A stretch of DNA of 6,712 nt. Source: Candidatus Aenigmatarchaeota archaeon. GTDB taxonomy: Archaea; Aenigmatarchaeota; Aenigmatarchaeia; QMZP01. Made by a program: the position numbers and the translations under genes. Numbering within the stretch: position 1 is the stretch's first letter; each line of letters begins with the position of its first letter. The stretch is from contig DAOVFN010000037.1 of NCBI GenBank assembly GCA_030672885.1, positions 1 to 6,712 on the forward strand. The letters are read 5' to 3'. Under the pieces are notes generated by a model. The model worked only from the letters and a program-made list of their open reading frames with translations, did not search any database and was not told the DNA's origin. This document shows, piece by piece, positions 1-4,107 of the stretch.

Positions 1-804
1 ATTTTCAAACTGCTGCTCCAAAACGTCACTTGAAATGACGTTTTCCGTAAGTGCTGCAAACATGCCGCTAACCAGAATAATCGATAAAAATACTAGAGTA
101 AATTTCTTTTGGATGTTTAAAGAAACAGAGGCCATCAGCCCATGCTTAATCATGGCATACGCAATGATTGCCGCTGTGATTGTTGTTAATACTGTGGACA
201 GCGGAATTAGCTTGATGCCGAGGACCGGGAAAATGACCTGGGTTATGGTTCCGCCTGTAAGCGGGATGGTTATGGCAACTATGAAAAGTTTTGCCTGGAC
301 TCTTTCTTTTGCCGATGCGTCTCTTAAATAGAAGCTGTAACAGCAGGAAAGACCGGCAACAATGTATCCTATGATGTAAAGCGTGAGTGGGAAGTAAAGA
401 ATTCCGTATGCAAAGCTGTACCCCCAGTAGGCCATCTCTGCTGATCCTGACATGAGATTTGTTGCAATGTTCACGGATATAAAGAACAGGGCGGGAAGGT
501 AGAGTGGTATGAGCCAGGCCTTTTTTGAGATGAATTTCCTTTTTGTGAAGGCCAAAAAGAAATGGAGCAAAAAAGCGGCAGTGAGGGAGGAGCCTGCTGT
601 TATCAGCCTGCTCCAGTATAGGGCTGCTTCGGGTGTGGGGGATGTGAAAACGAGAAAATCCCCCAGAGCCCAGGCCGCCAGTGAAAACACAAAGAGGCTG
701 TAGAGCCTGTTTAATTTCGCTTTGGGGTTCCTGTAAAGGGTGTAGAGCCCGAGGGCTGTATTTGCCAAAAGGGCCGCCAGCGGCAAAAGCATGTATGGAG
801 TCAT
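1..804 (-). CDS. 7TM-type membrane sensor, probable histidine kinase N-terminal part (3' end outside window)
   Basis: The minus strand is open from an ATG at 804-802 to the window edge, 268 codons with no stop. It starts MTPYMLLPLAALLANTALG and gives about seven hydrophobic helices (roughly residues 6-24, 35-53, 67-87, 96-114, 132-158, 170-192, 196-216). An eighth hydrophobic stretch at about 231-250 (FTLVFLSIILVSGMFAAL) is followed by a polar region. This pattern matches the 7TM N-terminal region of archaeal and bacterial histidine kinases, where a second anchor or sensor and then PAS/HisKA/HATPase domains often follow; none of those are visible here, so kinase activity is inferred. A GGTG motif (810-813), 5 nt before the ATG, is a credible ribosome binding site. 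The gene begins 23 nt after the PAS gene on the same strand, so the two are probably co-transcribed and may act in one signalling pathway. Confidence 0.82.
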   Translation of the reverse strand, partial: MTPYMLLPLAALLANTALGLYTLYRNPKAKLNRLYSLFVFSLAAWALGDFLVFTSPTPEAALYWSRLITAGSSLTAAFLLHFFLAFTKRKFISKKAWLIPLYLPALFFISVNIATNLMSGSAEMAYWGYSFAYGILYFPLTLYIIGYIVAGLSCCYSFYLRDASAKERVQAKLFIVAITIPLTGGTITQVIFPVLGIKLIPLSTVLTTITAAIIAYAMIKHGLMASVSLNIQKKFTLVFLSIILVSGMFAALTENVISSDVLEQQFEN

Positions 805-809
805 AATCG

Positions 810-815
810 CACCAC
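810..815 (-). promoter_or_regulatory. Ribosome binding site of the 7TM sensor gene
   Basis: On the minus strand this reads GTGGTG, with GGTG 5 nt upstream of the ATG at 804. It complements the CACC part of the archaeal 16S rRNA 3' end. It supports the chosen start, and it contrasts with the PAS gene upstream, which has no such site. Confidence 0.5.
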
Positions 816-827
816 TGTCATCTGGAT

Positions 828-1781
828 TCAGGTCTTTTGGGCCCTTTTCTGTTCACCTTCCAGCTCCTTAATCCTCTTCTTGAGCTCCATCATCCTGAGC
901 TCCCGGCCCACGGTAAGCCTGTTGAACCGTTCAAGCTCGTCAACCTTTGCTTCCAGCTCTTTTGTCTTCTTCTTGAGCTCATCCTCCATTGTCCTGCGGT
1001 TGGTGATGTCTCTTGCGGCCGCAAAAACCCCGGCTACGCGCCCTTGTGTGTCCTTGTAAACAGAAGCGTTGTAAAGTACATGGGTGACTCTTCCGTCATG
1101 GTGCTTGATATCAAGAGGATAATCCCGGACATGTCCTTCATGGAAGACCTGCTGGTAACCCTTACGGGCTGCATTCGGGTCTGTAAAGTAGCCTGAGAAA
1201 TCCGTCCCTATGATTTCCTTGCGGGAGCGCCCGGTGACCAGTTCTGTTTCATGGTTTACATCAGTGATCTTGCCCTTGGCCGAGATCGTCATCAATACAT
1301 CCAGGCTGGACTCAATGAGTTCGCGCGTATATTGATGATATTCTTTCAGGGCTTCCTCTGCCCTCCTGCGCTCTGTGATGTCCATGAAAAATCCTGCCAT
1401 GTATCTCTGTTTTTTAATTTCTATGGCCCTGGAACTGACATCGCAATAAACCACCCCTTTGTCCTTTCTCAGGACAGGGATGTCCCTGGCAATGGTTGTT
1501 TTTCCCTGGATTTGTTTCGCGAACTGGCCAGTCACATAAGGCAAATCCCTTTTGGGATAAATAGCATGCATATCCAGTCTAAGCAATTCCCTTAACGGAT
1601 AACCTGTTATTTCGCATATTCTGGGGTTGGCAAAAACAAGTCTCTTTGTTTTAATGTCAGCAGCAAGAATGCCGTCAGTTGCTCCCTCAAAGACTGCCCT
1701 GAACATCTCCTCGCTCTCCCAAAGGGCCCCCTCTGCATGCTTCTGGCCGGCTGGTCTGGTTTTGCTGGCATGCCCTGACAT
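828..1781 (-). CDS. Tandem PAS-domain sensory protein without output domain
   Basis: 317 aa, predicted cytoplasmic, no signal peptide or TM segment. The first PAS domain spans about residues 26-140 (MFRAVFEGATDGILAAD ... GFFMDITERRRAEEAL). The second spans about 150-265 (LIESSLDVLMTIS ... GVFAAARDITNRRTME). Both end in the DIT-x-RR motif that closes many PAS/PAC units. A charged coiled coil follows, carrying the ERFNRLTVGRELRMMELK motif (from about residue 284), which is common at the C end of PAS sensor proteins. No HisKA, HATPase, receiver or DNA-binding domain follows, so the protein probably works by dimerisation or by contact with a partner. The partner could be the 7TM sensor starting 23 nt downstream. 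The ATG at 1781 is chosen because an in-frame TAA lies eight codons upstream and a TATA-like box sits 26-27 nt away. The ligand or cofactor is unknown. Confidence 0.92.
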   Translation of the reverse strand: MSGHASKTRPAGQKHAEGALWESEEMFRAVFEGATDGILAADIKTKRLVFANPRICEITGYPLRELLRLDMHAIYPKRDLPYVTGQFAKQIQGKTTIARDIPVLRKDKGVVYCDVSSRAIEIKKQRYMAGFFMDITERRRAEEALKEYHQYTRELIESSLDVLMTISAKGKITDVNHETELVTGRSRKEIIGTDFSGYFTDPNAARKGYQQVFHEGHVRDYPLDIKHHDGRVTHVLYNASVYKDTQGRVAGVFAAARDITNRRTMEDELKKKTKELEAKVDELERFNRLTVGRELRMMELKKRIKELEGEQKRAQKT

Positions 1782-1801
1782 GAAAGGGACTTGCCGGAAG
1801 G

Positions 1802-1813
1802 TTTATTATAATT
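1802..1813 (-). promoter_or_regulatory. TATA-like box for the PAS/7TM operon, leaderless arrangement
   Basis: The minus strand reads AATTATAATAAA, centred about 26-27 nt upstream of the A of the ATG at 1781. That is the distance from an archaeal TATA box to the transcription start, so the mRNA probably begins at or near the start codon. No Shine-Dalgarno lies before this ATG, in keeping with leaderless translation. Confidence 0.6.
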
Positions 1814-2080
1814 GAGGTTGACCATGTTAACTGTTGCTGTAGTTAAGGGTGTTGCTTTAAACCGCCTGGTGGGGTTTGCATTGACTTTGTTTCACAGGCA
1901 AACCCATGGCCAGAGTTTGCGTTTATCTGCTGGTTTGCCTTGCTTTCAGAAATCTTTCGGTTTTGAATTTTGGGCAACAGAATGCCAATAATTCCAGAAA
2001 GACATGTATTTTCTTAACGCTCCAGGGGGTCTACAAACCCATCAAAACCACTCTCTGTCAGTTCTGCAGGAGCCTTTAGA
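1814..2080. other. Spacer between the PAS operon and the MNT/HEPN module
   Basis: I find no convincing intact gene here in any plus-strand frame; all are closed by stops (for example TAA at 2015-2017 and TAG at 2077-2079). It holds an imperfect inverted repeat (1866-1913) and three GTTTGC motifs (1874-1879, 1915-1920, 1933-1938). Its last part contains a frame-shifted stretch that looks like the upstream coding sequence of the MNT gene, annotated separately. Many archaeal MNT proteins of this type carry an N-terminal winged helix; no clear one can be read here. Confidence 0.5.
1866..1913. repeat. Imperfect inverted repeat
   Basis: GGGTTTGC at 1872-1879 pairs perfectly with GCAAACCC at 1898-1905 across an 18-nt loop. 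Flanking CTGG (1866-1869) and CCAG (1910-1913) extend the pairing across unequal bulges. No T-run follows, so it does not look like a terminator. It could be an old palindromic insertion or a regulator-binding site; nothing in the sequence decides between these. Confidence 0.45.
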
Positions 2081-2125
2081 ATGTACAAGAAATCTATAAT
2101 TTCACTGTTCTCTCAGAGTCGGGTT
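2018..2125 (+). pseudogene. Probable frame-shifted upstream part of the MNT gene
   Basis: This frame is open from 2018 to a TGA at 2126-2128. It gives a segment ending SAGAFRMYKKSIISLFSQS. The MNT frame continues, one frame over, as SGLIDFIEEKLAPRCIVLFGS. From memory of the family, archaeal MNT proteins commonly have a Tyr/Lys-rich helix and then 'SGLI-(D/E)-(F/Y)-hEEKL' just before the LFGS motif, so the two frames look like one ancestral gene. Joining them needs one extra base (or two fewer) near 2111-2122. Further upstream the frame is lost and no clear winged helix is seen. A sequencing error or a true 1-nt deletion would look the same. An ATG at 2081 (MYKKS) would be a natural start if the frame were repaired. 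Confidence 0.5.
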
Positions 2126-2394
2126 TGATAGATTTCATAGAAGAGAAGCTCGCGCCTAGGTGCATTGTTCTGTTCGGAAGTTACCCTAGGGGGGGGGAAG
2201 ATAGTGAAAGCAGCGATATTGACATCTTTGTTGAATGCAAAAAAGAAGTGCTGAACATCAATAGATTTGAAAGGAAGCTCAGCAGGAAGATAGAACTGCA
2301 CTTTAAAGAGAATTTTACTTCTTACACCGCTGAATTAAAAAACAACATCATAAACGGGATTGTAGTGAGAGGTCTTTTAGAATGCTATGAATGA
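2125..2394 (+). CDS. MNT-family nucleotidyltransferase, antitoxin-type partner of HEPN (N terminus uncertain)
   Basis: 89 aa from a TTG codon; the true start is uncertain because the upstream coding sequence appears frame-shifted. It belongs to the minimal nucleotidyltransferase group (pol-beta superfamily): the active-site motif reads LFGSYPRGG ... SDIDIFVE, with the two metal-binding Asp in DID. In characterised MNT/HEPN pairs the MNT protein adenylylates or otherwise neutralises the HEPN ribonuclease; that role is inferred here. The usual spacing is GS-x10-DxD. Here it is x11, because an extra Gly is encoded within a run of nine G (2189-2197). The C-terminal part (RKIELHFKENF ... LKNNIINGIVV) fits full-length relatives. 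The stop overlaps the HEPN start as ATGA (2391-2394), indicating translational coupling. No Shine-Dalgarno precedes the TTG. The gene may be N-truncated and no longer functional. Confidence 0.78.
   Translation: MIDFIEEKLAPRCIVLFGSYPRGGEDSESSDIDIFVECKKEVLNINRFERKLSRKIELHFKENFTSYTAELKNNIINGIVVRGLLECYE
2189..2197 (+). repeat. Run of nine G inside the MNT active-site loop
   Basis: Nine consecutive G (AGG GGG GGG GAA in frame) encode R-G-G-E between the GS and DxD parts of the catalytic motif. Relatives normally have R-G-E/D, so one Gly codon looks added, as expected from slippage within the tract. A change of one or two G would shift the frame and inactivate the protein. Confidence 0.7.
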
Positions 2395-2756
2395 TTACGA
2401 GAGTTCAGCCAGACAAACAGAAATCATATTCCCTTAGAAAAATGGCCGAGATTACCCTGGAGAGATTGAGAAATACGGATATGGAGAGGTATCCTTCCAA
2501 TACCCTTAATGATTATTATGATGTCGTTCACAAGTTGCTGGAGACCCTTGCCCTGTTTAAGAGGACTAAGATAAAAGGAGAGGGAGCGCACCAGGAACTT
2601 ATCGAATATGTTGCCAAGGAATACAGTCTGGATGAGCAAACAAGACAATTCCTGCAACAAATGAGAGACTACAGGAACCGTATATCTTATGGGGGTTTCA
2701 TGATACACAGAAACTATAGTAAAGGACATAACCAATTGGAATTCGTCCTTTACTAG
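2391..2756 (+). CDS. HEPN-domain protein, toxin partner of MNT, 3' end replaced by an inserted element
   Basis: 121 aa as read now. Residues 1-108 are a normal HEPN protein: an alpha-helical start (KMAEITLERL), then TLNDYYDVVHKLLETLAL, then GEGAHQELIEYV, then the catalytic-loop region QQMRDYRNRISYGGFMIHRN. HEPN ribonucleases use R-x4-6-H; here the segment is R-N-R-I-S-Y with Tyr in place of His, a variant I believe occurs in this subgroup, so RNase activity is uncertain. The last 13 residues (YSKGHNQLEFVLY) and the TAG stop are encoded by element 1, which starts at 2717. Removing that element and a second one restores a 129-residue frame (see the remnant at 2894-3041). The ATG overlaps the MNT stop (ATGA), so the pair was one operon. 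The truncation removes the final helix of the fold. Confidence 0.82.
   Translation: MITRVQPDKQKSYSLRKMAEITLERLRNTDMERYPSNTLNDYYDVVHKLLETLALFKRTKIKGEGAHQELIEYVAKEYSLDEQTRQFLQQMRDYRNRISYGGFMIHRNYSKGHNQLEFVLY
2717..2755. repeat. Terminal stem-loop of element 1
   Basis: TAGTAAAGGAC (2717-2727) and GTCCTTTACTA (2745-2755) are perfect inverted repeats of 11 bp with a 17-nt loop. The matching stem in element 2 has C-G where this one has T-A, a compensating change that keeps pairing. The loop has the same length in both copies and shares AATTGGAA. Confidence 0.8.
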
Positions 2757-2781
2757 TTGTATCGGAAATATCCTAAAAAGT

Positions 2782-2878
2782 CTTGCATGCCAATGCGAGA
2801 GATTTGCAGCTCTGCTGCAAAGACTTGAAACCGCTGGTTTCAAACGATGTGCATGCACTCCCGTGCTGATGCACAAGA
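2782..2878. repeat. Cluster of four consecutive hairpins nested in element 1
   Basis: Four palindromes lie head to tail. CTTGCAT/ATGCGAG is at 2782-2799 (4-nt loop, one G-T wobble). TTTGCAGC/GCTGCAAA is at 2803-2821 (loop TCT). TTGAAACC/GGTTTCAA is at 2825-2843 (loop GCT). TGTGCATGCAC pairs with GTGC plus ATGCACA at 2848-2875 (loop TCCC, TG bulge). TCTTG (2781-2785) and CAAGA (2874-2878) form a short closing repeat. The cluster is absent from element 2, so it looks like a later insertion into element 1. It has no long open frame. It may be a REP-like palindromic unit or a folded RNA; I do not recognise the family. Confidence 0.7.
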
Positions 2879-2893
2879 TAATGTCCGATACTA

Positions 2894-3041
2894 TATGTTG
2901 TCCTGAATCAGGAAAGGATTAAGGATATTATAGCAAAGGACATAATAAATTGGAAAGTGTCCTTTGCTAGTTGTACCTGACACTATTCCAAAAAGTTATG
3001 TCAGGTACTATATTGGAAAACTTATGGATGAGCCCGGGTGA
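2894..3041 (+). pseudogene. Displaced 3' remnant of the HEPN gene, split by element 2
   Basis: After element 1 the HEPN frame resumes at 2896: with the TA it reads Y, then VVLNQERIKDII up to 2930. Element 2 (2931-3010) plus one TA interrupts it. The frame resumes at 3013 as the rest of an ATT codon, then GKLMDEPG and TGA at 3039-3041. The rejoined C terminus, NYVVLNQERIKDII followed by GKLMDEPG, has the amphipathic final helix expected after GFMIHRN in HEPN proteins. Two independent excisions both restoring one frame is strong evidence that this was the gene's 3' end. Confidence 0.82.
2931..3010. mobile_element. Miniature inverted-repeat element 2 (80 bp), flanked by TA, in the HEPN 3' remnant
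   Basis: This is a shorter relative of element 1, in the same orientation. It starts TAGCAAAGGACAT; its right end, reverse-complemented, starts TAGTACCTGACAT. TA flanks it at 2929-2930 and 3011-3012. Its stems are AGCAAAGGACA (2932-2942) with TGTCCTTTGCT (2958-2968), and GTACCTGACA (2973-2982) with TGTCAGGTAC (2999-3008). It shares with element 1 the stem-loop, the CTAGTTGTA joint and the AAAAAGT segment, but lacks the four-hairpin insert. It has no coding capacity. Excision of the element and one TA restores the HEPN frame (GAT ATT ATT GGA AAA). Confidence 0.78.
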
Positions 3042-3186
3042 CACCCCCTCCTTTCTGGGACGATTGCGTGGCATCTGAATCTTTCACATGGCCGCAAAGC
3101 AGAGGTTGACTTGGAAAGTTTACATGTGGGGTTTCTGTTTACCCTGTAAACAGCAGCTTGAAATAGCCAAAAAGAACCCATTTTTT
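3042..3186 (+). promoter_or_regulatory. Upstream region of the KaiC-like operon with a perfect palindrome
   Basis: CTGTTTAC (3135-3142) and GTAAACAG (3146-3153) form an 8-bp palindrome with a CCT loop, ending 33 nt before the ATG at 3187. An extra GTTTACA at 3118-3124 can pair instead with TGTAAAC (3145-3151), so two exclusive folds are possible, or three half-sites for a regulator. A convincing TATA box is not seen; GAAATAG near 3160-3166 is a weak candidate at the right distance for a leaderless start. No Shine-Dalgarno precedes the ATG. Confidence 0.45.
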
Positions 3187-3906
3187 ATGGAGAGAGTGAA
3201 GAGCGGTGTAGAGGGCATGGACACGCTGCTCGGGGGCGGCCTGCCAAAGTACAGGTCAATACTGCTCTCAGGGCACTGCGGCACAGGAAAGACCATATTC
3301 GCAGCGCAGTTCATTAACGAGGGTCTCAGAAACAAGGAGCCTGCTGTTTATATAACGTTTGAGCAGGGAAGAAAGAAGCTCATAGAGGACCTCAGTGAGA
3401 TTGGGATAGGCTTTGAGAAGCATGAAAAGGCAGGGCTCCTGAAGATTATCGGGGGGCCAATCGGCCAGGTGAACTATTTCAAGGACAAGACAAGGGCCGA
3501 TGTATCTAACATAATCAGCGAGATAAAGGAGGTAATAGAGGAGACCAGGGCCAAGCGCGTAGTGCTCGACTCTGTGAACCTCTATACCATGCTCTTTGAG
3601 GGCTACATAGATAGGAGGAAGGCACTGGCAGGGCTTGTCTCTGCGCTGGAGAAACTCGACTGCACCACACTGCTGACGTGCGAGGTACGGGAGAACTCAA
3701 GGGACATAAGCTGGTACGGATTCGAGGACTTCGTGGTGGATGGCGTGATTGCCCTTCACAGGATACCGTTCGATGAGGGCATGTATGAGAGGGCGGTCTC
3801 TGTCGTCAAGATGAGGGGCATAGAACATGCCCAGACAGTCCGTGCGCTGAGGATAAAGGACACCGGCATGAAGATATACCCTGAACAGATACCGTTCCAT
3901 AGATGA
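3187..3906 (+). CDS. KaiC-like RecA-superfamily ATPase, single domain
   Basis: 239 aa. The ATG at 3187 (MERVKSGVEGMDTLLGGGLP) is preferred because KaiC-family proteins start this way. A start at 3088 would add 33 residues covering the upstream palindrome. Visible features are the family opening G-hxGhDxLLGGG-hP, Walker A GHCGTGKT (residues 29-36), ITFEQ at 56-60 where KaiC has a double-Glu catalytic pair (here Glu-Gln), Walker B VVLDS (D128), and the late VVKMRG motif (about 206-211). This is the usual length for one KaiC domain; there is no second domain and no TM. Archaeal KaiC-like proteins serve in signalling and in membrane machines such as the archaellum (FlaH/ArlH); the role here is unknown. 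The stop overlaps the next start (ATGA, 3903-3906), so it is probably translated together with the small membrane protein downstream. Confidence 0.9.
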   Translation: MERVKSGVEGMDTLLGGGLPKYRSILLSGHCGTGKTIFAAQFINEGLRNKEPAVYITFEQGRKKLIEDLSEIGIGFEKHEKAGLLKIIGGPIGQVNYFKDKTRADVSNIISEIKEVIEETRAKRVVLDSVNLYTMLFEGYIDRRKALAGLVSALEKLDCTTLLTCEVRENSRDISWYGFEDFVVDGVIALHRIPFDEGMYERAVSVVKMRGIEHAQTVRALRIKDTGMKIYPEQIPFHR

Positions 3907-4085
3907 TAAAGACACTATGTGTTACCGGGATAGTGATATTCGTTGCTGCAATTGTACTTATCGCGGTGGGCGGCATGGAACAGCCGGTTGGTAGTGAATT
4001 CATCATCCCGCTCCAGTTCGCATGGGTCATGGCAACATTCGCCCTGTTGGTTTTGATGCTGGAGCTGTACGAGAGATACGCATGA
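3903..4085 (+). CDS. Small two-TM membrane protein A
   Basis: 60 aa, with two hydrophobic helices at about residues 4-24 and 36-54, joined by a short loop with GGMEQPVGSEF. The second helix opens with IIPLQFAW, and the C terminus is charged (ELYERYA). The ATG overlaps the KaiC-like stop by 4 nt (ATGA), so its translation is probably coupled and its product should be made in step with the ATPase. It is a paralogue of the next gene: both share Gly-Ile in helix 1, P-L-Q-x-x-W and A-L-L in helix 2, and similar length. The family is not recognised. It may be a membrane anchor, regulator or subunit for the ATPase; this is inference from context only. Confidence 0.75.
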   Translation: MIKTLCVTGIVIFVAAIVLIAVGGMEQPVGSEFIIPLQFAWVMATFALLVLMLELYERYA

Positions 4086-4097
4086 GGGGATTTCCCT

Positions 4098-4103
4098 GGG
4101 AGG
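4098..4103 (+). promoter_or_regulatory. Ribosome binding site of small membrane protein B
   Basis: GGGAGG lies 4 nt before the ATG at 4108, a strong match to the archaeal anti-Shine-Dalgarno. It supports this gene being translated on its own within the polycistronic message, unlike protein A, which is coupled by overlap. Confidence 0.65.
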
Positions 4104-4107
4104 CATT

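Larger units (their letters stand above)
2717..2893. mobile_element. Miniature inverted-repeat element 1 (177 bp), flanked by TA, inside the HEPN gene
   Basis: The left end reads TAGTAAAGGACAT. The right end, reverse-complemented, reads TAGTATCGGACAT, so 11 of 13 positions match. TA flanks both sides (2715-2716 and 2894-2895). Cutting from 2717 through the second TA rejoins the HEPN frame exactly (AAC TAT GTT GTC CTG). Inside are a stem of TAGTAAAGGAC (2717-2727) with GTCCTTTACTA (2745-2755), and a second stem of GTATCGGA (2759-2766) with TCCGATAC (2884-2891). Compared with element 2, about 99 extra bases holding four hairpins lie between 2782 and 2880. There is no transposase gene, so movement in trans is assumed. 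TA duplication is the mark of the IS630/Tc1-mariner group; assignment to it is inference. Confidence 0.78.

Noticed and set aside
35..703. Plus-strand open frames at the left edge (98 and 64 codons)
   Set aside because: They lie opposite a long, uninterrupted minus-strand frame with clear TM periodicity and a ribosome binding site.
2093..2102. TATA box (TCTATAATTT) for leaderless MNT transcription from the TTG at 2125
   Set aside because: The spacing fits, but the same bases encode the likely frame-shifted MNT segment and leaderless TTG starts are weak, so I do not call it.
2121..2127. GGGTTTG heptamer as a programmed -1 slippage site linking the two MNT frames
   Set aside because: The heptamer is in register with the MNT frame, not with the upstream frame that would need to shift, so it cannot serve the required change.
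2754..2756. TAG read through as pyrrolysine in HEPN
   Set aside because: TAG is part of the element's inverted repeat, and the true HEPN frame resumes beyond the element, so no recoding is needed.
2782..2875. CRISPR array or intrinsic terminators
   Set aside because: The four palindromes differ in sequence and have no regular spacers, and no T-runs follow the stems.
2424..2876. Minus-strand frame of 150 codons across the HEPN gene and element 1
   Set aside because: It runs antisense to recognisable HEPN coding sequence and through hairpins; its translation has no family features.
2759..2891. tRNA or tRNA-like cloverleaf
   Set aside because: There is no T-loop consensus, no 7-nt anticodon loop and no D-loop G pairs; the hairpin loops are only 3-4 nt.
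2717..3010. The two repeats as a tandem duplication of the HEPN 3' end
   Set aside because: Similarity starts and stops exactly at the TA-flanked ends, and HEPN coding resumes after each one, which fits insertion and not duplication.
3088..3186. N-terminal extension of the KaiC-like protein with a CLPC pair
   Set aside because: KaiC-family proteins begin near MERVKSG; the extension covers a perfect palindrome and has no ribosome binding site.
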